A stretch of DNA of 9,666 nucleotides from Streptomyces thinghirensis (GTDB lineage: Bacteria; Actinomycetota; Actinomycetia; Streptomycetales; Streptomycetaceae), in assembly GCA_021502835.1 (NCBI GenBank), contig JAKFGP010000036.1, positions 1-9,666 on the forward strand. Direction: 5' to 3'. The notes beneath the pieces were generated by a model. It was not told the DNA's origin and did no database searches. It worked only from the letters and a program-made list of their open reading frames with translations. Shown here piece after piece: positions 1 to 7,135 of the stretch; within the stretch, counting starts at the first letter, position 1, and each line of letters starts with the position of its first letter. The position numbers were made by a program, and so were the translations under genes.

Positions 1-34
1 CGTGTACTTCGTTCGGCCTCGGACCCGGGTGTTT

Positions 35-51
35 AACCCTTGTCCAGGGTT
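35..51 (-). terminator. Small hairpin at the end of the glycosyltransferase remnant
   Basis: AACCCT (35-40) and AGGGTT (46-51) pair perfectly around a 5-base loop. The hairpin overlaps the TAA that closes the glycosyltransferase frame, so it sits where a terminator for that gene would be. There is no T-run on the minus side, so the assignment is weak. Confidence 0.35.
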
Positions 52-80
52 TGTGTAACCTTGTTTTCGCATTTATCGTG

Positions 81-96
81 AAACGCTTTCGCGTTT
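81..96. repeat. AT-richer inverted repeat
   Basis: AAACGC (81-86) and GCGTTT (91-96) form a perfect 6-bp stem with a TTTC loop. It lies in a short AT-richer patch (about 30-115) unlike the surrounding high-GC DNA. It may help the neighbouring 35-51 hairpin stop transcription, or it may mark foreign DNA at a junction. Confidence 0.35.
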
Positions 97-761
97 TCGT
101 GTTGCGCCACTTCCGCCCGGATGTTCATCAGGGTCTCCACTCGGCCGTTGCGTCGAGTCGATCTTGTCAGGCGGTGCCGCCGAGAGCGTTGTAGCCGTAG
201 CAGAGGTCGGGTGGCGGGCGCCGAGAACTTGGTTGACCACTCGCGCACAGCGCGCGGTTGCCAGCTTGCGGATGAAGGTCCATGTCGTCGGTGCCGCCGC
301 CGTTAACGTCAGCCCCGGAGGGCCTTGGCGAAGTCGGCGCCGAGAACGAGCGGCGCGGGGCTGTAGGACACGATCTCCTGGCCGTCGGCCGAACCGTCGG
401 CGTCGACCATCACGATGATGTCGCCGGTGCACGCCTTGAAGCCGGTGATCAGCGCGTCCCCTTGCCCTTGCCGCGCGCTCGACGACCTTGACGTCCGAGC
501 TGCACGGGCGGCCCGGACGGTGTCGTCGGTGGAGTTAGCGTCCACGAGGACGACCTCGTGGATCCAGTCGGAAGGGTTCTTGAAGACGTAGGGGAAGGCT
601 CTCCGCCTCGTTCATGGCGGGCCGTATCTCAGCGCCGGCGCTATCGCCAGGTGCGAGGAGACGGGCCCGGTACTAATTCGGTGACGGATCGGATGTCCTG
701 ATCGGACGACGGATCGTTGCCCGTCGACGCCGGCTGCGCAGGACTGAGCTCATGAGTCTGT

Positions 762-768
762 TCCCTCT
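762..768 (-). promoter_or_regulatory. Ribosome binding site of the glycosyltransferase
   Basis: AGAGGGA on the minus strand lies eight bases before the ATG at 753. This is the main reason for choosing that start, because the N-terminal protein sequence itself is not conserved enough to decide. Confidence 0.45.
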
Positions 769-776
769 CGTCCGGC

Positions 777-801
777 GGACCGCCCGCCCCAGGGGCGGTC
801 C
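777..801. repeat. Strong GC-rich hairpin in the glycosyltransferase leader
   Basis: GGACCGCCC (777-785) pairs perfectly with GGGCGGTCC (793-801) around a 7-base loop. It ends about 24 bases upstream of the glycosyltransferase ATG on the minus strand, so it would lie in that gene's 5' leader if transcription starts further out. It could be a leader structure or a terminator of something lost; no T-run follows on either side. Confidence 0.4.
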
Positions 802-1086
802 ACGGCTCTGTATCCGTTCGAAAGGGGGTTGACATCACCCAGCGGCGCGACGGCATGGAGGATCTCCGTGCGTGCCAGGTGAGCTGGCGAAGCCTGTCGA
901 CGCCGGAAAGAAACGGCAGCCGATTTGCGCGGCACGGCCCGGTCACCGATGCGGTCACCGGGCACGGCACCCCCTACGCGCGTCCCGCCCCGGTTGCCGC
1001 TGGCCTCGGCTCTTCCAGAGCCGCTTGCCGACGCACCGATGCGGGAGATGCGCATGACGGTATTGACGATTGAACCCGTATGGCGA

Positions 1087-1114
1087 AGACCTGGAACCAG
1101 GTCTCCACGTTTTT
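1087..1114 (+). terminator. Perfect palindrome followed by a T-run
   Basis: AGACCTGG (1087-1094), AA, and CCAGGTCT (1097-1104) form a perfect palindrome, followed after five bases by TTTTT (1110-1114). This is the classic plus-strand intrinsic terminator layout, uncommon in high-GC actinomycetes, which often lack the T-run. No gene ends just upstream on the plus strand, so it could instead end a small RNA or be an operator-like palindrome. Confidence 0.45.
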
Positions 1115-1166
1115 GTAGGTTTGCCGTCCATCCGTTCTTCTTGCGGGGCGTTTGCGCGCGGCGTTC

Positions 1167-1181
1167 CGGTCCCCCGGACCG
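1167..1181. repeat. Short hairpin
   Basis: CGGTCC (1167-1172) pairs with GGACCG (1176-1181) around CCC, and GTTCCG occurs on both sides. It lies about 200 bases upstream of the lipase start. No function can be assigned. Confidence 0.3.
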
Positions 1182-1290
1182 TTCCGCTTTCGCCCCGAAG
1201 CCCAAGATGCCGGGGCCTAAATGTGACGCAGCGCAGCAGAGCGTCAAGGGCGCACTGGGTTCGCGCTGACTTTCGTCCGATATTGAATGA

Positions 1291-1327
1291 CTGTCAAGCA
1301 TTTCTTGGCATGGACACTTCCTGTCAA
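1291..1327. promoter_or_regulatory. CTGTCAA direct repeat upstream of the lipase
   Basis: CTGTCAA occurs at 1291-1297 and again at 1321-1327, exactly 30 bases apart, which is close to three helical turns. The second copy is part of GACACTTCCTGTC, a small inverted repeat (GACA/TGTC). The pair ends about 55 bases before the lipase ATG, a sensible place for an operator or activator site. The binding protein cannot be named from sequence. Confidence 0.35.
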
Positions 1328-1382
1328 CGGGCGCGTAGCCGCTTACCACGGTTGTGCAGCGGAAGATCCTGCTCGGGGTTCC

Positions 1383-2247
1383 ATGAGACGTTCCCGACAT
1401 TGTTTCCTGAGTTCACTCCTCCTGGCCGCCGGCGCCGCCTCCCTACGCGGGGGCCGCGACCGGCTCCAGGCGGCCCAACCCGCGCGCAGCTGTTGAGGAA
1501 AGCTACGCGGCGCTCTGCGACCTCCCACGCCTCCGGGGTCGGAGCAGGCAGCTACATCGGCTCAAGCGGCGACTGCAAGCGCAGCACGAAGGCCCATCCG
1601 TACCTGTGGGCCGCCGCCAACTCCCTCGTCGTTCGACTTCACCGCCTGTGCCGGCGCCCGAACGGGTGATGTTCTCGCCGGGCAGCTCGGCCGTTCAGCT
1701 CCGCCACCGGCCTGGTCTCGATCAGCGTCGGCGGCAACGGACGCCGGCTTCGCCGACGTCATGATGGCGTGTGTGCTCCAGTCCGACAGCGCCCTGCCTG
1801 TCGCGGATCGCCACCAAGCGAAGGCGTACGTCGACTCGACGCTCCCCGGCAACCTCGACAACGTCTACTCGGCCATCGCGGCAAGGCGCCCGTAGCGCGC
1901 CCACGTCGTCGTCATCGGCTACCCGCGCGCCTACCAGCTCGGCGGCACACTCCTGCATCGGCCTCTCCCGAGACAAAGCGGAAGGCGATCAACGACGCCT
2001 CCGACCACCTCACACCGCCATCGCCAAGCGCGCCGCCGACCACGGCTTCACCTTCGGCGACGGCCGTCCCCACCTTCACCCGGCCACGAGATCTGCTCCG
2101 GCAGCTCCTGGCTGCACAGCGTGAACTGGCTCAACATCGGCGAGTCGTACCACCCGACACGCGGCCGGCCAGTCCGGCGGCTACCCTGCCGGTCCTCAAC
2201 GGCGCCCCCCACCGACCCGGAAAGCGGAAGGGAGAAAGGAGAAGTAG
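1383..2247 (+). CDS. Secreted SGNH/GDSL-family lipase or esterase (frameshifted)
   Basis: This is an exported ester hydrolase that cleaves lipid or other carboxyl esters outside the cell. The ATG at 1383 opens a typical signal peptide: MRRSR, then a hydrophobic run (FLSSLLLAAGAAS). Across frames the Streptomyces lipase pattern follows: SGVGAGSYIGSSGDCKRS near 1530-1580, FTACAGARTGDVLAGQLG near 1640-1690, VSISVGGN-DAGF near 1720-1750 (the block with the conserved Asn), YVDSTLPGNLDNVYSAIA near 1830-1880, VVVIGYPRAYQLGG near 1905-1940, GFTFGD near 2045, and a C-terminal ESYHPTRGGQSGGY near 2140-2185 with the catalytic His. The reconstructed length of about 288 residues fits the family. The nucleophile block, expected as GDSY, reads ATSH in the frame that continues into SGVG, and at least six indels are needed overall. 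The upstream GGGG is a weak ribosome site. The TAG at 2245-2247 is the most likely stop after the last frame change. Confidence 0.8.
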
Positions 2248-2251
2248 TCGA

Positions 2252-2270
2252 GGGGGGGGTGGCCCCGCCC
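2252..2270. terminator. Candidate bidirectional terminator between convergent lipase and kinase
   Basis: GGGGGGGG (2252-2259), TGG, CCCCGCCC (2263-2270) can form an 8-bp stem with one mismatch. It lies five bases after the lipase stop and just past the last recognisable kinase residue on the other strand, which is where a shared terminator would be. The G8 run itself may contain a sequencing error. Confidence 0.35.
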
Positions 2271-2304
2271 GTCGAGTTCTCCACTCCGTCTCCGTCCCCG
2301 TCCC

Positions 2305-3887
2305 ACAGGCCACGGAGAACGCCACCGAGTTCAGGACGTGGCCCTTCACCGGAGACCTACCCTCCACGCGGACGGCACTCTCGAACGTGCCGCTCTCGTC
2401 GTTCGTCGTCACGACGACCGTGTCCCTGTCGTGAGCGGTCAGCCTCCCGCGGGGAAGGACAACGTCTTCCACCCCGGGTCGGGAGACCGCCCCGTCCTCC
2501 GTCACCCAGCGGTAGCCGAGCCGCGCGGGCAGCCCGCCCCACCGTGAACGATCGCCGTGAAGGCGGGCGCCCGGTCGTGCGGCGGAGGACAGACCCCTCG
2601 AGTACTGGTGTGCGAGCCCGCCACGGGAGCACCTTCACCGACTGCGGTGCGGGACTGCTCTCCGTGCTGTGGCTGCCGGGTGGAGGCCGACGGGCTCGGC
2701 TCCTCACTCGACTCCGTCCGGCTCGGCGCCGCCGAACTCGCCCCAGGGGTCTCGGCTCCCGCCTCGAACCCTCCGTACCGCCGCCGTCCGAGAGCGGTTC
2801 AGCAGCGCGTACGTCGTCCGGCCAGCCGAGCGCGCGAGCACCACCAGCCCCAGGACCAGCACCGCCCGCGCGCGCCGGTCCCGGCCCCCCGGCGAGGTGG
2901 GTGCGGGACGGGGCGACCCGTCGCAGCGGCCTGCCCCGCCCCGCCCCGCCCCGGCCCTGCGTCGGCATCGGCATCGGCGGGGTCGGCGGACCGGTTCCCG
3001 ACGACCGCGACGGTCGGGGCGTACGCGCCGGCCGGCACCGCGCGCCGGCGGGCGGCGCCGCCGCCCCCGGCGCCCAGGACCCGCAGCTCCCGCTCGGCAC
3101 GCTCGGCCGGGAGCCGTTCTGCCGGGTCTTTGCGCAGCAAGCCCTCGATGACGGGCGCGAGCGCACCGGCCCGGTGCGGCGGCGGCAACTCCTCGTCGAC
3201 GATCGCCCGCAGGGTGCTCAGCGGGGTGTCCTGACGGAAGGGCGAGGCGCCCCTCGACCGCCGCGTAGAGCAGCACGCCCAGCGACCAGAGGTCGGACTC
3301 GGGACCGGGCGTGCGGCCCAGCGCCCGTTCCGGAGCGAGGAACTCGGGCGAACCGATGACCTCGCCGGTCATGGTCAGCGCCGAACTCCCTCGACCATGG
3401 CGATCCCGAAGTCGGTGAGCACCACCCGGCCGTCGTTCGACAGCAGCACGTTGGCCGGTTTCACGATCCGGTGCAGCACCCCCCGCCCCGTGCGCGGCCC
3501 GCAGCGCGGCCAGCACCTCGGCACCGATACGCGCGGCCGCGGCGGTTCCAGTGGGCCCTCGGCATCCAGCAGGTCGGCCAGCGACAGCCCGCGGACCAGC
3601 TCCATCACGATCCAGGGCCGACCGCCGTCGGTGGCCACGTCATACACCGTGACCACGTTGTGGTGGGCGACCCGGGCGGCGGCCCACGCCTCACGCTCCA
3701 GCCGCGCGTACATCCGGCGCACATCGGTCTCCCGGCAACCCGGCGGGCGCGCACCTCCTTGACGGCGACCTCACGGTGCAGCACCTCGTCGCGGGCGCGC
3801 CACACCGTGCCCATGCCGCCCTCGCCGAGAGGACAGGAGGCGGTAGCGGCCGTCGATCACGCGCTCACCGCCGGGTTCTCCGGACAC
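2305..3887 (-). CDS. Membrane-anchored serine/threonine protein kinase with extracellular beta-rich domain (frameshifted)
   Basis: A PASTA-free, Hanks-type (PknB-like) kinase that phosphorylates Ser/Thr in cytoplasmic partners. The start is a GTG at 3887 (SGEPGGERVIDGRYRLL) with AGGGGG five to six bases upstream. Kinase motifs in order: glycine loop LGEGGMGTVW near 3820, EVAVKEV with the ATP-binding Lys near 3775, ELVRGLSLADLL near 3590, HRIVKPANVLL near 3455, TDFGIA near 3405, SPEFLAPERA near 3335, and SDLWSLGVLLYAA near 3290. The catalytic loop reads HRI instead of HRD. A membrane segment (AVLVLGLVVLA) follows near 2860, then a Ser/Pro/Glu-rich linker near 2700-2750. The C-terminal domain (about 2700-2305) reads AFTAIVHGG, LGYRWVTEDGAVSRPG and VRVEGRSP, ending NSVAFSVAC; it looks like an immunoglobulin-like sensor domain outside the cell. 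No stop is visible soon after the final Cys, so the end is approximate. The transporter stop lies 80 bases upstream; the intergenic gap holds an imperfect TTCCC-C-GGGAA palindrome (3919-3929). Confidence 0.85.
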
Positions 3888-3967
3888 CGGCGCCCCCTAT
3901 CGAGGTCTCGCGCGGACATTCCCCGGGAACGGGCCCGGATCACTCCCACATGCATCCCAAAAGTAGC

Positions 3968-5521
3968 TCAGCCGAGGGCGGATGCGGCCCCCTGAACACC
4001 AATCCGGCCCCGAGGACCCACCACGAACGCCGACCCGAGGGGAGTGGCCCGGCGCACCAGCCCGGCCAGCGGGCCCGACGTCCACCGGGGACGCCGGTGC
4101 AGCAGGCGGCTCGCGCCGCCGCCGAGCCGCACGACCGCGACACCGGCCGCGGTGAGGGGTGAGGGCGAGCCCGACGCCGTACGCGAGCACGAGGAGGAGG
4201 CCGAACCAGGCCTGGCCGAGGGCGGCCGCGCCGACGAGCACCACCACGGCGGACGGACTGGGCACGAGCCCGCCGGCGAATCCGAGGAGGATCGTGCGCG
4301 GAGGGTGGGGGAGGTGGGGTGGGTGTGGGTGTGAGGGTCGTGGCTGTGGCTGTGGCTGTGGCTGTGACCGTGGTCGTGGCTGTGGTCGTGGTCGTGGTCG
4401 TCGCCGTGGTTGTGGTCGTGACGGTGACGGTGGTCTTGGTGGTGGTGGCTGTCGGCATGGGCGTGCGCGTGACCCCGGTTGCGCAGTGCGCGGCGCAGCA
4501 GGCTCGCGCCCGCCAGGGTCACCAGGACACCGCTGGCGATCCCGAGCCGAGCGACGACCGAGGGCGCGGCCGCCGAGCCCGCCGTGACCAGGAGCCCGGG
4601 GCGACCACGCCCAGGGTGTGCGTGACCGTCACCGAGGCGGCCATCGGCAGGACGTCCTTCAAGCCGGGCGCCGCCTCCCCGGGCGGCGGCCGTCGCGGCC
4701 ATCAGCGTCTTGCCGTGGCCGGGCGCGAGCGCGTGCATCGCGCCCAGGGCGACCCGCGATGACGAGGGCGAGGCCGGCGAAGCCGAGCGTCAGGTCGTGC
4801 CGGGCGACCAGGGAGTCCAGGGCGAGGGTGAAGCGGTCGGCGCCGCGGGGCAGGACGGAGGCGGCGGGGGCGTCCTGCTGGTCCCGTTCCAGGGCGGGCC
4901 CGCCGGGCCGGACGCGCAAGGACGCGCTCGCGGTGTCGGCCGGGGAGGAGAGCAACTCCTCGGGGTAGCGGGTCAGTTCGCGCGAGACGGATGTCGTCGG
5001 CGTCCGACGCGGTGAGGGTCGTGCGGTCGCCGCGCGCGGTGATCTCGCGCCAGCCGGGACCGGACGAGGCACCGGCGGCCCGGAAACCGACGGTCGCCTC
5101 GGCGGCCTCGGGCAGCGGCGCGGTGAGCCGGCATTCCAGGCGCAGGGTGTCGAGCCCGGCCTGACCGGGCCGCACGCGCGCGTGGCTGCGCTGCGCGGTG
5201 AGGTCGACCGCACGGCCGCCGACGGTGAGCCCGCGCTGTCCCGGGCGGCCTTCGCACAGCGCTGCCGGGCCCACTCCGCGATGCCGAGCCGTTCGACATC
5301 GGGGCCGGCCTGGGTGGCCGGGATCTCCGCGAGGTCCTCGACGTGGTCGACGCGCAGTTCGCCGGGGGCGACGACCCGACCGTCGTAGCGGTTGACGGTG
5401 AAGTTGCCGAGCGGATGCGCGCTCGCGCCGGCCGGGGAGCAGGGCGAGGGCGCAGGCGCGGTGAGTACGGCGGCGCCGCGCGCCAGAGACGGCGGGGGTG
5501 GCGGGAGCGGTCGGGGCTCAA
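3968..5521 (-). CDS. NicO-family nickel/cobalt transporter with His-rich loop (frameshifted)
   Basis: An integral membrane transporter of the NicO/RcnA type, moving Ni2+ or Co2+ across the cytoplasmic membrane; direction cannot be told from sequence. Across frames the protein starts SPDRSRH, has a hydrophobic export segment, then ASAHPLGNFTVNRYDG (about 5370-5420), a family hallmark. An extracellular N-terminal domain follows (VDHVEDLAEIPATQAGPDVE, then GLTVGGRAVDLTAQ and GWREITARGDR, to about 4850). The membrane part has ALVIAG near 4760, the HALAPGHGK signature near 4720, LLVTAGSAAAPSVVARLGIA near 4570, a His-rich loop, then PSPSAVVVLVGAAALGQAW and a final hydrophobic stretch to the TGA at 3968-3970. 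Length (about 517 residues) fits streptomycete homologues. The likely TTG start at 5521 overlaps the TGA of the TPR gene (TTGA), implying translational coupling. The family call is firm; the metal is inferred from family and His content. Confidence 0.85.
4319..4471 (-). repeat. Low-complexity repeat encoding a His-rich metal-binding loop
   Basis: In the transporter frame these 153 bases encode 51 residues, 24 of them His, in an alternating H-x pattern (HAHAHAD, HHHQDHRHRH, HDHDHDHSHDHGH, HSHSHSHSH, HTHTH). On the plus strand it appears as repeats of GGCTGT and GGTCGT. The frame stays open throughout the repeat, unlike most of this window. It sits between two membrane halves, as in RcnA-like transporters, and probably buffers or senses metal on one membrane face. 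Confidence 0.85.
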
Positions 5522-6989
5522 CGGGCCGCCTCCAGGTCCTTGAGCGCTGTACGGGCCTCGCGCGCCGAGGGCGAGAAGCCCGGGTTCAGTTCCAGCGCCG
5601 CCGTCAGATGGCGGCGGGCGTCCCCGTCCCGCCCCACCGCATGCTCGATGACGCCCAGGTGGTGGAGGAACGCGGCGTTGCGGTAGCCCGTGGCCGTGGC
5701 CCGGCGGGCGTACGGCAACGCCTCCGCGTCGCGGCCGCTCACGTGCAGCGCCCAGGCGAGGGCGTCCGCGGTGTGCACGGTGTGGCGGCGGTCCCACTCG
5801 GCGCGGGCCGCGCGCAGGGCCGCGTCCTTGTCGCCGTGGTCGGCGGCGGCGAGGGACGGTGTCCAGGTCGACGTTGACGCCGCCGGACCGGGCGAGCGCC
5901 GTCCAGGCGTCGACGAGGGCGTACTGCTCGCGGGCCTTCGCCTTCTCGCCCCCACCTCGTACAACTCGCCGAGCGCGACGAGCGGGCCGGGCAGCAGGGA
6001 GCGCGCGACGACGGCCTCCAGATCCCGGACCGCACCGGCCCGGTCGCCGCTCGCGGCCTTGCCCGGGCGCGGCCCTCCAGGGCGGGCAGGTGGGTGTCGT
6101 CGGCGGCGAGCGCACGGGCGTAGTGGTCGAGGGCGGCCGGGTGGTCCCCTACTCCAGGCGAGCCGGCCCAGCTGGTGGCGACGTACGCCACGTCGGCGGG
6201 GGCGGAGGCACCCGCGAGGGCCTGCTCCAGCACCCGCCGCGCGGTGTCCACCTCGCCGCGCAGCTCCCGCACGTACGCGTATCGCGTGAAGACCGGGACG
6301 CCCGGCCGCCGCGTGTCGGCGGTGTCGGCGGCCCGTGCCGCGTCGTCGTAGCGGCCGAGTTCGACGAGGGCGTCGATACGGGAGCACAGGGCGCGTTCGT
6401 TGTAGGGGTTCGCCTTCAGAGCGCGGTCGGCGTACGCCAGCGCGTCCGTGAAGTCGTGCCGGGCGGCGGCGAGGGCGGCGCGGCCGGCGAGGGCCTGGTC
6501 GTTGCCGGGTTTCCGGTCCAGGGAGGCGCGTGAGGGCCTTCTCGGCCCGCGGGTAGCGGGAGGGGTCGCCGTCGGTGCGGGCCTGTTCGACGCAGGCCAG
6601 CCCGAGGGTGGCCGCAGCCACCGAAGTCCCGCGGCTGGGAACGGGCCGGGCCTGCAGGGCCGGGACACCCGCGTCCAGGCCGGCGCCGTTCAGCATCCCC
6701 GGCCCGCCCTGCGGCACACCGGCCGCTACGACATCCCGGCCTTCCCGCGCTCCGTCGACCGCGACGGCCCCGCGGTCAGCGCTACGGCCAGTAGCGCGGC
6801 ACACCCGGCGGACCGCGAGTCCCGCCAGCGCCGCCCCGGTCGCGGCGAGCGCCGCATGGCGGCCAGGCGCCGACCGGCGCCGGTGACCTCGGCTTCGGCG
6901 TCTCCCGTCCGGGCGGGGGGGACGGGCACCTCGGCCGGTTCACTGTCCGGTTCGCTGTCCGGTTCGCTGTCGTTGCTGTGCGGGGCCAT
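5518..6989 (-). CDS. Membrane-anchored tetratricopeptide repeat protein (frameshifted)
   Basis: A TPR scaffold protein, expected to bind partner proteins rather than catalyse a reaction. The ATG at 6989 follows GAGGAGAGG directly upstream, a strong ribosome site. The N-terminus is acidic and cytoplasmic (MAPHSND, then three DSEP units), followed by a membrane segment near residues 50-75 (GAALAGLAV, then a frame change into GCAALLAVALTAG). TPR helix pairs follow, for example FTDALAYADRALKANPYNERAL (near 6440-6390), DALVELGRYDDAARAAD, DVAYVATSW, and near the end RDAEALPYARRATATGYRNA, DGDARRHLTAALELNPGFSP and ARTALKDLEAAR with TGA at 5518-5520. The alternation of small and large residues (A-x3-A at helix crossings) is typical TPR. 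It lies between the DUF4331 gene (146 bases upstream) and the transporter (overlapping), so it probably assists one of them at the membrane. At least four frame changes are needed. Confidence 0.82.
6936..6971 (-). repeat. Three tandem 12-bp units encoding DSEP repeats
   Basis: CGGTTC(A/G)CTGTC occurs three times head to tail (6936-6947, 6948-6959, 6960-6971). In the TPR frame it encodes DSEPDSEPDSEP in the acidic N-terminal tail. The unit is a multiple of three, so copy number can change without a frameshift. Confidence 0.75.
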
Positions 6990-6990
6990 G

Positions 6991-6999
6991 CCTCTCCTC
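6991..6999 (-). promoter_or_regulatory. Ribosome binding site of the TPR gene
   Basis: GAGGAGAGG on the minus strand ends one base before the ATG at 6989, putting its AGGAG core four bases from the start. It fixes the TPR start and shows the gene has its own strong translation signal despite its downstream position in the operon. Confidence 0.6.
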
Positions 7000-7036
7000 A
7001 AGCGATTCATGCGATCAAGCGGTGCGAGCGACGTAC

Positions 7037-7063
7037 GGGAGACGGGAAGCGGGAGACGGGAGC
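7037..7063. repeat. Tandem GGGAGACGGGAAGC/GGGAGACGGGAGC repeat
   Basis: Two near-identical purine-rich units (7037-7050 and 7051-7063) lie in the 146-base gap between DUF4331 and TPR genes. On the transcribed strand they become C-rich. A TCAAGCG direct repeat (6998-7004 and 7015-7021) sits next to the TPR ribosome site. Function unknown; possibly an internal promoter or processing region. Confidence 0.5.
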
Positions 7064-7135
7064 GGGGAACGTGCGGCGGCGCAGGCCCGCCGTGGGGGGG
7101 GGGAAGGGGCGGACCGCGCCAGTCGGTGGGGCCGG

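Larger units (their letters stand above)
33..753 (-). pseudogene. Family 2 glycosyltransferase (DPM1-like), broken and C-terminally truncated
   Basis: This is a cytoplasmic or membrane-peripheral sugar transferase of the GT2 (GT-A fold) family, of the type that moves a sugar from a nucleotide donor to a lipid carrier. Reading across frames, the visible motifs in order are PAMNEAE near 610, VVLVDANSTDDTV near 545, GDALITGFKACTGDIIVMVD with the DAD metal-binding motif near 400, GGGTDDM near 290, FIRKL and VVNQVLGAR near 230-270, CYGYNA near 190 and ETLMNIRAEVA near 120. An ATG at 753 with AGAGGGA eight bases upstream is a good start. The stretch from 753 to about 620 is poorly conserved, and no clear beta-strand with a V-x-V-V-L-P pattern precedes NEAE. 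At least five frame changes are needed, and a stop follows ADFAKALRG at 309. After RAEVA the usual continuation is absent; about 20 unrelated residues lead to a TAA at 33-35. The family call is firm. Whether the gene is truly dead or misread is open, but the C-terminal replacement looks real. Confidence 0.8.
754..1382. other. Gene-poor intergenic region between divergent glycosyltransferase and lipase
   Basis: I see no convincing gene here. It is less GC-rich than its flanks, especially about 1070-1140 and 1280-1315. Open frames exist on both strands, the longest being a minus-strand frame of about 216 codons over 750-1400, but none shows a family motif, a matching ribosome binding site or streptomycete codon bias. 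The region holds hairpins at 777-801, 1087-1104 and 1167-1181, a GGTCACCG direct repeat (941-948 and 953-960), and a CTGTCAA direct repeat (1291-1297 and 1321-1327) upstream of the lipase. As the divergent intergenic region of two genes it should hold both promoters, but no clear -35/-10 pair was found. Confidence 0.6.

Noticed and set aside
829..857. TTGACA that could be a -35 box
   Set aside because: No acceptable -10 box 16-18 bases downstream and no convincing gene starts after it.
750..1400. Minus-strand open frame of about 216 codons in the gene-poor region
   Set aside because: No ribosome site, no recognisable domain, mixed codon use, and it spans several hairpins; high-GC DNA gives such frames by chance.
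2121..3359. Long plus-strand open frame (about 412 codons) rich in Arg and Pro
   Set aside because: It runs antisense to the kinase, has no family motifs, and its composition is what the complement of a high-GC gene produces.
3375..3995. Plus-strand frames across the kinase and intergenic gap
   Set aside because: They are antisense to the catalytic core of the kinase and have no motifs of their own.
4330..4470. Periodic repeats that might suggest a CRISPR-like or satellite array
   Set aside because: There are no spacers, units are six bases, and the frame is open and meaningful as a His-rich loop in a NicO transporter.
4319..4762. Plus-strand Val/Ala-rich frame resembling a membrane segment
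   Set aside because: It is the complement of the His-rich loop; GTG repeats are simply CAC codons read on the other strand.
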